Both the position numbers and the translations under genes were made by a program. From an uncultured Parabacteroides sp. (GTDB lineage Bacteria; Bacteroidota; Bacteroidia; Bacteroidales; Tannerellaceae), in the NCBI GenBank assembly GCA_949296075.1, contig CASFNG010000006.1, forward strand, positions 62,001-126,000: DNA of 64,000 nt. Direction: 5' to 3'. Of the stretch, positions 36,225-45,401 are shown in pieces. The notes under the pieces are model-generated. The model searched no databases, was not told the DNA's origin, and saw only the letters and a list, made by a program, of their open reading frames with translations. Position 1 is the first letter of the stretch. Each line of letters begins with the position of its first letter.

Positions 36225-38807
36225 TCAATCTTGATAAGTAAACGTATGCGTACCGGCAGAGACCTGTTCAGTCCGTTCGCCCACTTGGATCATGGCGGAG
36301 CAATCGGCGGGCACGGTTACGGTAAGGGTCACTTGCCCATCTTGTCGTTTCCACTCACTGGAGATTCGTCCACGCACGGAGTGGTATTCCCCTTTCGCCC
36401 AATCCAATTCCTTCACGAAATGCGGAGTAATACGAATTTGGCGGAATCCCGGAGCCTCCGGATCGTAATTGATCCCCGCCAATTGATTCATCATCCAAGC
36501 GGCGACATCTCCTAAAAAGACATGATTTAAGGAGGCGTCCCTGAACTCAGGGCTCACAGTCCAAGTCTCCGGGAGCGTGGTATAACCCATAGTCTCCACC
36601 CAATATCCCCAAGAGGGGGCGTCTGTCTTCAAGATCATCTTCATGGCATCCTCTATATAGCCGTACTTCGTCAGCATCGCCGGGACAGTCTTGCTACCTA
36701 AAAGGCCGAAATCTAAGAAAAAATCGTTACTTGCCACCACTTCATGCAGCTTGTCAGCCACAAGTTGCTCCTTACCATCCGGCACCAGTCCCAGATATAA
36801 AGCTACCGCCTGCGCTGTTTGGGTTCCTTCGGCATAAGTTCCTGTCTCCGGATTAAAGAACTTTCGGTTGATCGCCTCCTTCAGTTCCTTAGCCTTTGCT
36901 TGATAAGGCGCCGGATCCTTCCCCAGCAAAGTAGCGAAACGAGCCATCAATTGATAATCCAAGTAATAGTAAGCGGTCGAAGTATATTCCGTATTCGTCA
37001 TAGCTTTCCAATAGACCCAATCACCCAGGCCATGTGTCAGGAATCCGTCCTTCTCCAATGTCCTTAGATAATCCAAGTATCGCTCCATCGTAGGATATAA
37101 ACGTTCGATACTACGCACCTCTCCATAATAATCATATAAAGCATTCGGTATAATGAACATCACCGCATCCCATACAGGTCCGAACGATGTGCCATATCCC
37201 CATCCGCTGGAGGGAATAATCCCTGAGATGTCACCCGCTTCACGCTGATTATCGATTATATCGTCCATCCATTTTTCATAAAGCGTAATGCCGTCAAAGC
37301 CCAACAAAGCCAAATCAATCGCGATATGCGCATCAGCAGTCCAACCATTCTTTTCCCGCTGCGGGCAATCAGTCGGGATACTATGCAAATTACTCCGATA
37401 AGCTTGCATCGTAGCTTCCCAGATCTTATTCAACAACGGATTAGAGCAAGAGAAATGACCTGCCGCAGGGACATCCGTATGTAAGAACAACCCTGTCAAG
37501 CTCTCTTCTGTCAAGAAAACCGGACGATCGCTTTCCACCTCAACATACTGGAAACCATGATAGGTAAACGAAGGCGTGAAGACCTCCTCCTCTCCTGTCC
37601 CTTTCAGCGTAAACACATCCGTCTGGAACACTTCGTCCGGCTTCACGGGATGATAATACACATTAATATTTCCCTGTTCCAGCCGTCCATCTTTCTTTAG
37701 CAGCTCACCATGCTTCAAAGTGATCCGGGTACCGGACTCTCCTTTCACCCGTAGACGGCAAAAGCCTGCCATATTCTTCGGAAAAGAATAGACATATAAC
37801 CGATTGGAGAAGCGTTTCATCGAGACAGGCTTCATCTCCTCAGTGACACGGATTCCGGGCATCTGACGAGCTACCAGCAACGGGGCGGGAGACTCCGTCA
37901 CAAGAGCGGACTCCCAGTCGCTGTCGTTGAAGCCCACCTCTTTCCAACCTTCTTTCTCCAAACGAGCATCAAACTTATCCCCACTGTACAAATTATTATA
38001 GAGATAAGCCCCAATCGAGGTTTTCCATGTACTATCCGATCCGATCACCTCGGCCATTCCGTCCGTATAGGTGACACGCAATTCGCACAACAACCGCGGG
38101 CGATCTCTCCAACGAGCCTCATGGAAATTCCAGACAGCTACTGATTGTTCGTTATACCAGCCATTTCCCAGGACAACGGCGATCACGTTATCGCCCGACT
38201 CCAATAGCGACGTGACATCATGTGTCACATAAAGGATCCGTTTATCGAAATGGGTATATCCGGGTTCCAAATAGCTATCGCCAACCCGCTTTCCATTCAA
38301 GAACAGTTCATGATACCCTGCTGAAGCCACGTAGAGCCGGGCATCCTTGATCTCTTGACGGATCGGGAAAGATTTACGGAACAAAGGTGCCGGCTCAAAT
38401 TCCTTGTCCTTATGATCCGTGATCCATGTTGCCGACCAATCCGAAGGAGCGAACTTGGCCGTCTCGAAAGAGGCTGTCGCCGAAGGTGCGCACGGATGTC
38501 CCTGCTCATCCCATACCCGTACGTTCCAATAGTAACGAGTATGCGGGAGCAAGGCCATATCTCTCGTATAAGGATGCAAATCATCCGGGCTTGTCCCGAT
38601 ACGGATCTCATGGCGAGAGGCCTTGAACCCCTCCAGCTCCCCTTCATACTCCCACGTAAAACGGGGCGAGGTCGTTCCCAAGCCGATCGGCTCCACCAAA
38701 TATTCCGTCCGCAAATGAGTCGGCACAACCTGTCGGTTCTCGCTTGCGCAGCCACCAAAGAGCAGCGCCACACTCATGCAAATATACGTTAATTGTTTTA
38801 GATTCAT
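36225..38807 (-). CDS. GH78 alpha-L-rhamnosidase lipoprotein, full multidomain form
   Basis: An 860-residue lipoprotein (leader ending LLFGGCAS, Cys20). Domain order is that of classical Bac_rhamnosid enzymes: an N-terminal fibronectin-like part (GLGTTSPRFTWEY), a lectin-like beta domain (RLYVASAGYHELFLNGKRVGDSYLEPGYTHFDKR), a middle beta domain, the catalytic (alpha/alpha)6 barrel with IPTDCPQREKNGWTADA, and a C-terminal beta domain (SLNHVFLGDVAAWMMNQLAGI). It should release terminal L-rhamnose, which RhaA, RhaB and RhaD of the same cluster then use. The start is one nucleotide after the stop of the upstream rhamnosidase gene. Confidence 0.95.
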   Translation of the reverse strand: MNLKQLTYICMSVALLFGGCASENRQVVPTHLRTEYLVEPIGLGTTSPRFTWEYEGELEGFKASRHEIRIGTSPDDLHPYTRDMALLPHTRYYWNVRVWDEQGHPCAPSATASFETAKFAPSDWSATWITDHKDKEFEPAPLFRKSFPIRQEIKDARLYVASAGYHELFLNGKRVGDSYLEPGYTHFDKRILYVTHDVTSLLESGDNVIAVVLGNGWYNEQSVAVWNFHEARWRDRPRLLCELRVTYTDGMAEVIGSDSTWKTSIGAYLYNNLYSGDKFDARLEKEGWKEVGFNDSDWESALVTESPAPLLVARQMPGIRVTEEMKPVSMKRFSNRLYVYSFPKNMAGFCRLRVKGESGTRITLKHGELLKKDGRLEQGNINVYYHPVKPDEVFQTDVFTLKGTGEEEVFTPSFTYHGFQYVEVESDRPVFLTEESLTGLFLHTDVPAAGHFSCSNPLLNKIWEATMQAYRSNLHSIPTDCPQREKNGWTADAHIAIDLALLGFDGITLYEKWMDDIIDNQREAGDISGIIPSSGWGYGTSFGPVWDAVMFIIPNALYDYYGEVRSIERLYPTMERYLDYLRTLEKDGFLTHGLGDWVYWKAMTNTEYTSTAYYYLDYQLMARFATLLGKDPAPYQAKAKELKEAINRKFFNPETGTYAEGTQTAQAVALYLGLVPDGKEQLVADKLHEVVASNDFFLDFGLLGSKTVPAMLTKYGYIEDAMKMILKTDAPSWGYWVETMGYTTLPETWTVSPEFRDASLNHVFLGDVAAWMMNQLAGINYDPEAPGFRQIRITPHFVKELDWAKGEYHSVRGRISSEWKRQDGQVTLTVTVPADCSAMIQVGERTEQVSAGTHTFTYQD

Positions 38808-38808
38808 G

Positions 38809-40602
38809 TTAACTTCCTTTATTAATATCCATTCTACCCGCTACAACTCCCTCATCCAAGCAGACCCTTATCTCAGCCGGAGCCTGAATATCACTGACTA
38901 TCTTTCCATTCTGATCTTTCTCATGCCGGATACGGATAATCCCATAAGGCGTAGGAAACGAGCCTTCCACCCAGCGCAGATCTCCCAAATGCGGAGAGAT
39001 GAGCACCTTCCGGCAACCGGGCTCCAAGACCCGTACACCCAAGACATACTCACTCAGCCAGGCGGTCGGGCCGGAAGCCCATCCGTGGCACAAGCTATGG
39101 CGAAATCCCTTATAACAATAGGCTCCATAATCCCGATGTATATCCTTCTTTCCCGGAGGAACCAGTTCATCGATACGCCCCGCCCCGGGAACCCAATCCA
39201 AGTTGAAGTCCTCCCAAAAAGAAGTCGCCCCCAGATCCAACATCGCCCCCCAATAAGAGCGGATCACATCCAAGGCTCCCTCAAAATTACCGGCAAGCGC
39301 CATCGCCCGTAACATATAATAGCCATAAAAGGTAGAAAAACATTTTGCCCCGCCGACCGAAAGGCATTCCCTATCCGCCTTCACCGGATCCGAAAGTCCT
39401 GCCAGTACCATCAAGGCCGCTGCCTGCTTGTCGCCGGGAACCACCTCATCCCGTTTCTGAGGAAAACCAACCTTCTCCTTCAAGGCGCAAGCTGTCAGAC
39501 GGGAAGCGACCGAGCTACATTCCGAAGCCAAAGCGTCCTCGCCCAACACACGGCACAGCTCCTCGCCCGCTCGCATGGTCTGCACCATCAACGCCTGCAA
39601 GCCCGCATCAATCGCCCGCTTATTCTCGCTCGAAGGCCAATCCAGGAATCGGGTACCGTCCAACCGCTCGCGCCCGTCCGGATCCACTTTCGAGATCAAG
39701 AAACGCAGCAATCCGGTCAGATAGGGACGCTGTTCCCGCAAATAAGCGAGATCACCCTGATAATGATACCAATCCCGTTGGATCAACAGCCACCAAAGCG
39801 AATACGAGCTCATGCCGTTCATCCAACCCGGCAGCGGAGTCAAATCACGGATCCAATCCAGACTTTTAGGTACCACCTCATTATAGCCGAATACCGTACT
39901 CACCGTCATCACCTCGGGATGCAAGTCGCCGACCCAAACCAGCCGGTCGCGCTTGATCCCATCCCACAAATATTCCTGCATATTCAGATGCACCGTATAA
40001 GCGCCTGTCTGCCAGATCCGGTTCAAACGCTCATCGTCACAGCGGAACGATCCTTTATAGGGAATATCCCGGTAAGAGGAGACCGCCCGGACCTCCTTCA
40101 GATGCAGCTCCGAGGAATCGCCCAACAGATCGATCCGGACGAAGCGAAAGCCGGAGTTCCCGACCTCCCGTACCCCTAACCACGGCAAGGTCAGCTCGAA
40201 ATCGCGTATCGCATGATCGTTGCTGGCGCCATTCATCCCGTCGATCTCACACATCGCCTCGCTAACCGATTCCCCGAAACGGATCCGGACAGGGATCGGC
40301 CGCTGCGAAGGCGACATACCCGTCACCAACTGCAAGCCACCTTGCAATTCCCGCCCGAAGTCCAACAGCAGGGAAGGATGGCTCGTCGGGCTACTTCTCA
40401 ATACGCACATCTGTGTCGTTGACAGATCCGCCTGCCCCGTTCCCGGGAGCAACAGGCACTCCTCCCCCGTGATCCGGGAGCTATCGCCTTGCCAGACGAT
40501 ACGGGTAGGCGTGATATATTCGCGTACCCTCGGATCGCGGGGCTGAGCGAACGAGGGGACTATCATCACCCCCATCAACAGGATACCGGCTAATTTCCTC
40601 AT
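38809..40602 (-). CDS. GH78-like alpha-L-rhamnosidase, short form
   Basis: A 597-residue secreted protein (signal peptide about 1-19, ending SFAQ). It lacks the long N-terminal domains of its neighbour and begins almost directly with a beta-sandwich (SLLLDFGRELQGGLQLVTG). The barrel motif is LWDGIKRDRLVWVGDLHPE, in the position of the DCP...GWT/GD motif, so the catalytic Asp may be preserved but the context differs. The C-terminal end has SLCHGWASGPTAWLSEYVLGV. I infer rhamnosidase activity from fold and operon; specificity may differ. It lies 10 bp after rhaD. Confidence 0.85.
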   Translation of the reverse strand: MRKLAGILLMGVMIVPSFAQPRDPRVREYITPTRIVWQGDSSRITGEECLLLPGTGQADLSTTQMCVLRSSPTSHPSLLLDFGRELQGGLQLVTGMSPSQRPIPVRIRFGESVSEAMCEIDGMNGASNDHAIRDFELTLPWLGVREVGNSGFRFVRIDLLGDSSELHLKEVRAVSSYRDIPYKGSFRCDDERLNRIWQTGAYTVHLNMQEYLWDGIKRDRLVWVGDLHPEVMTVSTVFGYNEVVPKSLDWIRDLTPLPGWMNGMSSYSLWWLLIQRDWYHYQGDLAYLREQRPYLTGLLRFLISKVDPDGRERLDGTRFLDWPSSENKRAIDAGLQALMVQTMRAGEELCRVLGEDALASECSSVASRLTACALKEKVGFPQKRDEVVPGDKQAAALMVLAGLSDPVKADRECLSVGGAKCFSTFYGYYMLRAMALAGNFEGALDVIRSYWGAMLDLGATSFWEDFNLDWVPGAGRIDELVPPGKKDIHRDYGAYCYKGFRHSLCHGWASGPTAWLSEYVLGVRVLEPGCRKVLISPHLGDLRWVEGSFPTPYGIIRIRHEKDQNGKIVSDIQAPAEIRVCLDEGVVAGRMDINKGS

Positions 40603-40612
40603 AGGCTAATCG

Positions 40613-41413
40613 CTATAACCCAAAAGCGGGTACCAAGTCATCCAACTGTTGATCCGTCATCCCTTCCGGCTCATATCCGGCCATCCGGGCGTTCAAGTAA
40701 ATCTGGGCAGACTTGCTCAAGGTATCGATCGCGTCGAAACACTCAATGATGTCTTCCCCTACCGCCAAGATACCATGCTTCTCCCAGAACACCACGTCGT
40801 GCTCTTCCAACTGACGGATCGTGGCGTGCGCCAAAGCCATCGTCCCCGGTATCTCGTAAGGGACGATCCCTACCCCCTTCGGGACGATGATCCGGCACTC
40901 CGGGATCATACTCCACAAGGTACGGGTAATCGTACGCGAATCCAAGAACGGTTTGCAATGTGTCAGCCCGATAATATCGGTCGGATGCGTATGCAACACC
41001 ACTCGGTTATCACGTCCTTTGCCACGCAAGAAATCATGCATCAGCAAGTGCGAGGGCAATTCCGAGGTAGGCCGTACCGGCTGTTCCGCGATAATCTCAT
41101 ACGAACTGCCATCCGGGGCGATCCGGATCAAGGAACCGTTAGCGAACGGATCTTTCGCCACATAGCGCATCCGTTTCCCGGTTCCCGTCACGTAAAAGAT
41201 ATGGCCTCCTAACATACGCATCGGCTCCTGCAAGGGAAAAGCGGGCGCCAAGGCAGGCAAGTCTTTCTCCTCCTGCCCCATCAAGGCGGTCAGGTCAACC
41301 GATATATTTCCGCCGTTCCGTTCCGCCCAGCCTTTCTCCCACAGGTAGCCAGCCACCTCGGCGATACGGCCTATCTCATCCATCAAACGTTCATTCTTCC
41401 TTATGCACATCAT
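40613..41413 (-). CDS. rhaD: Rhamnulose-1-phosphate aldolase
   Basis: A class II aldolase of about 266 residues that splits L-rhamnulose 1-phosphate into dihydroxyacetone phosphate and L-lactaldehyde. Near the N terminus is EKGWAERNGGNISVDL, characteristic of RhaD; then SELPSHLLMHDFLRGKG and VVLHTHPTDIIGLTH with zinc-binding His, and the catalytic-type EKHGILAVGEDIIECFD. I start it at 41413 (MMCIRKNERLMDEIGR), since the open frame upstream passes through a hairpin and has no conserved text. No enzyme for lactaldehyde is encoded beside it. Confidence 0.95.
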   Translation of the reverse strand: MMCIRKNERLMDEIGRIAEVAGYLWEKGWAERNGGNISVDLTALMGQEEKDLPALAPAFPLQEPMRMLGGHIFYVTGTGKRMRYVAKDPFANGSLIRIAPDGSSYEIIAEQPVRPTSELPSHLLMHDFLRGKGRDNRVVLHTHPTDIIGLTHCKPFLDSRTITRTLWSMIPECRIIVPKGVGIVPYEIPGTMALAHATIRQLEEHDVVFWEKHGILAVGEDIIECFDAIDTLSKSAQIYLNARMAGYEPEGMTDQQLDDLVPAFGL

Positions 41414-41440
41414 TGTCTTCGTCCTTTTAAATGATTCTTC

Positions 41441-41464
41441 AAAAGCCTTGGCCGGAGCCAAGGC
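41441..41464 (-). terminator. Hairpin between rhaA and rhaD, weak terminator or processing site
   Basis: A perfect 8-bp GC-rich stem, GCCTTGGC and GCCAAGGC, around TCCG (minus strand, 41464-41445), followed by TTTTG. The T-run is short, so partial termination or RNA stabilisation is as likely as full termination. Confidence 0.5.
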
Positions 41465-41503
41465 ACAAAATACATCTTATTTTCCAAACTTTCCAGCTAC
41501 CAG

Positions 41504-42760
41504 TCACTTCCGCTTAGAGGTAACCTCCGACTCATACCGCTCTATATCAGAAATATAGCTCTCCCCGACAGGTACTCCCTTACGCAGGCAATACATATCC
41601 CAGACAGCGCCCCACGGAAGATTCTTCGCCTCTTCCTGCAAGGCGAGCCGCTCAAAATACCGCCCCTCGTCCTCATACTCGCGAAGCCGTTCGATCGGCT
41701 CCAGCAGCGCCAGCAAGAAAGCTTTCTGCGTAGCCCGGCTACCGATCACGTAAGCGCCGATACGATTGATCGTCCCGTCGAAATAATCCAAGCCGATATG
41801 TACCCGATCCAACGCGTCACAACGAATGATCTCGCGAGCCAGATCCTGTACATCGTCATTCAAGATCACCACATGATCGCTATCCCAACGGATCGGGCGG
41901 CTTACGTGCAGCATGATCTCGGGCGTGAAGAGCAAGAGCGACGACACCTTATCGGCGATACTCTCGGTGAGATGGAAATGTCCCGTATCCAAGGTGACGA
42001 TCTTGCCATGCTTCACCCCATATCCTAAATAGAAATCGTAAGAGCCTACGGTATAACTTTCCAGCCCGATCCCGAACAATTTCGCCTCGATGCTATCTTT
42101 CATCCAAGGATACTCGGTAGCGAAGATCTCGTCGAGCGATCGCTCCAGCAGCTGGCGATAGCGCAACCTGCTTGCCGGCACCTCCTTGGAGCCATCGTGT
42201 ACCCACAAGTTCATCATACAGGGATCCGCCTGCGCCTTGCCGATCTCGTCGCTAATCCAGCGGCAACGCTTCGTATGCTCGATCCAGAAGTTACGGATCG
42301 AGGCATCCGGATTCGCCAATGTCAGGTCCCCACTCTTGGGATGTGAGAAGGAAGTACTGTTAAAATCCAATTTCAATCCATTCTCCGCCGCCCATTGAAT
42401 CCAGCTGGCGAAATGGCGAGGCTCCACCTCATCGCGATCTACCCGCTCTCCCTGGAAATCGCCATAGATCTCATGCAAACTGAGCCGATGGTTTCCCGGA
42501 ATATAAGATTTGGCCTTGAGCAAGTCCGCACGCAACTCATCTATCGTACGGGCACGACCGGGATAATTTCCCGTGACTTGTATGCCGCCCGAAAGCGATC
42601 CGCCCTGGTTCTCGAATCCGGTTACGTCGTCCGCCTGCCAGCAATGCAGGGAGAGGGATATTTTATCCATCCGCTCCAACGCCTGTTCTACATCTACGCC
42701 AATAGCCGCATAACGCTCAGCGGCCAATTGAAAACTCTGTTGAATGTTTTTCTCGTTCAT
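41504..42760 (-). CDS. rhaA: L-rhamnose isomerase
   Basis: A 418-residue metal-dependent TIM-barrel isomerase that converts L-rhamnose to L-rhamnulose. Family text is seen throughout: SLHCWQADDVTGFE near the N terminus, NGLKLDFNSTSFSHPKSGDLTLANPD, LWVHDGSKEVPASRLRYR and IVTLDTGHFHLTESIADKVSS, which supply the metal ligands. The length matches E. coli RhaA (419). It lies between rhaB and rhaD; the 139-bp gap to rhaB holds a GGGAAA/TTTCCC hairpin (42836-42857) and no gene, in the place where a permease might be expected. Confidence 0.98.
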   Translation of the reverse strand: MNEKNIQQSFQLAAERYAAIGVDVEQALERMDKISLSLHCWQADDVTGFENQGGSLSGGIQVTGNYPGRARTIDELRADLLKAKSYIPGNHRLSLHEIYGDFQGERVDRDEVEPRHFASWIQWAAENGLKLDFNSTSFSHPKSGDLTLANPDASIRNFWIEHTKRCRWISDEIGKAQADPCMMNLWVHDGSKEVPASRLRYRQLLERSLDEIFATEYPWMKDSIEAKLFGIGLESYTVGSYDFYLGYGVKHGKIVTLDTGHFHLTESIADKVSSLLLFTPEIMLHVSRPIRWDSDHVVILNDDVQDLAREIIRCDALDRVHIGLDYFDGTINRIGAYVIGSRATQKAFLLALLEPIERLREYEDEGRYFERLALQEEAKNLPWGAVWDMYCLRKGVPVGESYISDIERYESEVTSKRK

Positions 42761-42899
42761 CTTGGTATGTTATTTTTTCGGTATGCTATATCTGTTATCA
42801 CTTATCTCTCGTATCCGTATTTCCTCAAGATTCAAGGGAAAGTTCCTCTTGTTTCCCGAAAAACTCCCCCATGCACCCACAGAAACTTCCCCATCAAAA

Positions 42900-44339
42900 T
42901 CAAGCTCCTTGTGGTGTCGTATTCCCGGGCTCGAACACCTTCAGCGGAAACGATTCAGCCACGATCCGCCTCATCTCCCAGCGATCAGACAACAATCCGG
43001 CCGCTTTCGCCTGCAACAAGCAGTTGCCTATCGCCGTGGCTTCCGAAGGGCCTGCCACGACCGGAAGCCCCGTAGCCTCGGCGGTCAGCCTGTTCAGCAG
43101 GTCGTTGCGCGAGCCTCCCCCGATCACGTGCAACCGCTCGATCGGGAAGGGCGACATGGAGGAAAGCAACTTCACCACCTCTTTATAACGGTTCGCCAGA
43201 CTATAAAAAATGCAACGGACGAAATCCGCCGTCTCAACCGGCAGAGCCTGCCCTGTCTCCTCGCAGAAAGCGACGATCTCCCGAGGCATATCCGTAGGAT
43301 GGGCAAAACGGGGATCATCCGGATCGATCAGGGAGGCGAAACGGCTTTGCTCCGCCATCCGCACCACCTCATCATAGGTATAGGCATTCCCCTCAGCCCG
43401 CCATGTTTCCAAGCAGCGCTCCAGGATCCACATCCCCGTGATATTTTTCAAGAAACGGATCGTCCCCTCGATCCCTCCCTCGTTCGTGAAATTATGCCGA
43501 AGCGAATCGGCATGGATAATCGGATGATCCACCTCGATTCCCATCAGGCTCCATGTCCCGCTGCTCAGGTAAGCGAAACGAGGCGACGATGCCGGTACCG
43601 CCACGACCGCTGATGCCGTGTCATGCCCGGCGACAGCGATCACCGGCACCTTGCCTATCCCGGTCTTTCGCGCGATCGAATCGGTCAGGTATCCGACTCT
43701 CGTTCCCGGCATCACGAGCGAAGGAATTTGTTCAGCTGACAAGCCTACCGCCTCTAACAGGGAAGGATCGAACGAACGTCGCTCAGCGTCGAGCAATTGC
43801 GAGGTGGAGGCGATCGTATATTCACAGACCATCTCGCCCGTCAGCAGATAAGCCAACAGATCGGGGACGAAAAGCATTTTCGAGCCAGTTTCCCGCCAAA
43901 TGGTGGATTCTTGCCCCAGACGGTACAACTGGAAGAGGCTATTGAAGGGAAGCACCTGGATGCCCGTACGCTTGTAAAGCTCCTCTCTCGGCATCCGTCC
44001 AAAAAACTCTTCCGGGGCTCCATCCGTATAAGGATCGCGGTAGGCGCGCGGTTGCCCGAGCAAGGAGCCGTCAGGAGCCACGAAACCGAAATCCACGCCC
44101 CAAGTGTCGATACCGATGGAACAAGGACGTATCCCCTGGCGGGCACAAGTAGCCAAACTTTCCACCAACGCGGTATAGAGCTGGAGCAGATCCCAATAAT
44201 AGCGTCCGTGCAACTCGACGATCGGATTCGCGAAACGACTGATCTCGCGCATTTCAAATTTGGCACCGTTTAAGGTTCCAAGTACGGCTCTTCCGCTGGA
44301 AGCTCCTATATCAAAGGCTAAAAAATGGTTTTCTTTCAT
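42900..44339 (-). CDS. rhaB: L-rhamnulokinase
   Basis: A 479-residue FGGY-type sugar kinase that phosphorylates L-rhamnulose. The N-terminal nucleotide-binding loop is AFDIGASSGRAVLGTL, the substrate-side Asp is in IGIDTWGVDFGF, AGHDTASAVVAVPA and LSSGTWSLMGIE follow, and IERLHVIGGGSRNDLLNRL is near the C terminus. It is the first gene of the minus-strand rha run, with a divergent AraC-family regulator 94 bp away. Confidence 0.98.
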   Translation of the reverse strand: MKENHFLAFDIGASSGRAVLGTLNGAKFEMREISRFANPIVELHGRYYWDLLQLYTALVESLATCARQGIRPCSIGIDTWGVDFGFVAPDGSLLGQPRAYRDPYTDGAPEEFFGRMPREELYKRTGIQVLPFNSLFQLYRLGQESTIWRETGSKMLFVPDLLAYLLTGEMVCEYTIASTSQLLDAERRSFDPSLLEAVGLSAEQIPSLVMPGTRVGYLTDSIARKTGIGKVPVIAVAGHDTASAVVAVPASSPRFAYLSSGTWSLMGIEVDHPIIHADSLRHNFTNEGGIEGTIRFLKNITGMWILERCLETWRAEGNAYTYDEVVRMAEQSRFASLIDPDDPRFAHPTDMPREIVAFCEETGQALPVETADFVRCIFYSLANRYKEVVKLLSSMSPFPIERLHVIGGGSRNDLLNRLTAEATGLPVVAGPSEATAIGNCLLQAKAAGLLSDRWEMRRIVAESFPLKVFEPGNTTPQGA

Positions 44340-44433
44340 TTGATTAACAAAGTTACAGTTTTACGAAAACAAAAATAAACGCATTATTCCTATATTTGCT
44401 TACGAAAATGATTTTAAACCTTTCAAATCTGAC
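44340..44433. promoter_or_regulatory. Divergent promoter and operator region between rhaB and the AraC-type regulator
   Basis: This 94-bp gap carries a minus-strand TATTTTTG (44370-44377) facing rhaB and a plus-strand TATATTTG (44391-44398) facing the regulator, both exact TAnnTTTG. Neither has a good TTTG -33, as expected of activator-dependent promoters. TTACGAAAA occurs twice as a direct repeat (44361-44369 and 44400-44408), 39 bp apart, a plausible pair of AraC-type half-sites. Confidence 0.6.
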
Positions 44434-45345
44434 ATGAACGAACACCGGAACGACCTATGGCGATATTTGACAATTAGTCCGACCGACGAGGAGTGGGGGA
44501 TCGTCGTCACGACCGTAGGGTATCAGTTCATTCCCCCGGGTTGTCCTTACCCGCTTTCCCGGCATCCGGAGAGTTATGCTTTCAAACCTCAGGCCGGACG
44601 GATCCTGAATGAGTACCAATTAGTCTATATCACGAAAGGGAGCGGCTTTTTCGCCTCTCAATCCCGCAAGCTCCAGCGGATAGACGCGGGAACGATGATC
44701 TTGCTCTTCCCCGGCGAGTGGCATAATTATTATCCGGATAAGGCGACTGGGTGGGACGAGTACTGGGTCGGTTTTCGGGGAGCCTATATTGACGAGCGGA
44801 TGCGAAAACGCTTTTTCTCCAAGGAGGAGCCTTTATTGCGGATTGGGGTGAGCGCCACCATCGTCGGGCTATACGAGGAATTGTCGAGATTTGCCTCAGA
44901 AGAGAAATCGGGCTACCAGCAGATGATCTCCAGCATTGTACTCCATATCTTGGGTTCCGTATATTATAAGGAGAGGAACAACGCATTCTCGAACACGTAC
45001 ATCGTCGATAAGATCAACGAGGCACGCCAGCTTATGCGCGAGAAGACGGAGCTTCCGGCCAGTCCGGAGGCGATCGCTGCCCGATTGGGGCTGGGGTATT
45101 CCTGGTTCAGGCGGATGTTCAAGAAATATACAGGGGTATCTCCCGCCCAATATCAGCTGCAATTGAAATTACTCCGGGCGAAAGAGCTGCTGACAAGTAC
45201 CTCTTTACCCATATCGGAGATCGCCTATGCGCTACACTTCGAGAACACGGGACAATTCTCGACCTTTTTCAAGAAAAAAGAGGGGCTTACTCCTTCCGGA
45301 TTCCGGGAACGGGCGCATTCCAGCAACCTGAACAGAGAAGCATAA
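44434..45345 (+). CDS. AraC family regulator, probable rhamnose regulator
   Basis: A 303-residue regulator with an N-terminal cupin-like effector domain (about 50-130, YQLVYITKGSGFFASQSRKLQRIDAG, LLFPGEWHNYYP) and a C-terminal double helix-turn-helix (about 195-290, LPASPEAIAARLGLGYSWFRRMFKKYTGVSP; ISEIAYALHFENTGQFSTFFKKKEG). It is divergent from rhaB, so it probably activates the rha genes on binding L-rhamnose, like RhaR of B. thetaiotaomicron. Effector identity is inferred from position. Confidence 0.92.
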   Translation: MNEHRNDLWRYLTISPTDEEWGIVVTTVGYQFIPPGCPYPLSRHPESYAFKPQAGRILNEYQLVYITKGSGFFASQSRKLQRIDAGTMILLFPGEWHNYYPDKATGWDEYWVGFRGAYIDERMRKRFFSKEEPLLRIGVSATIVGLYEELSRFASEEKSGYQQMISSIVLHILGSVYYKERNNAFSNTYIVDKINEARQLMREKTELPASPEAIAARLGLGYSWFRRMFKKYTGVSPAQYQLQLKLLRAKELLTSTSLPISEIAYALHFENTGQFSTFFKKKEGLTPSGFRERAHSSNLNREA

Positions 45346-45401
45346 AGGGGTCATCTTAAACAAGCATATCAGTAGTAATCTTATCAAAACTATTTACACG
45401 A

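Noticed and set aside
42761..42899. A hidden rhamnose permease or other small gene between rhaB and rhaA
   Set aside because: The gap is only 139 bp with no coding frame; it holds just a short hairpin and repeated AAACTTCCCC-like words.
44348..44355. TAACTTTG on the minus strand as the rhaB -7 element
   Set aside because: It is only about 8 bp from the ATG, which would leave almost no leader; TATTTTTG at 44370-44377 is better placed.
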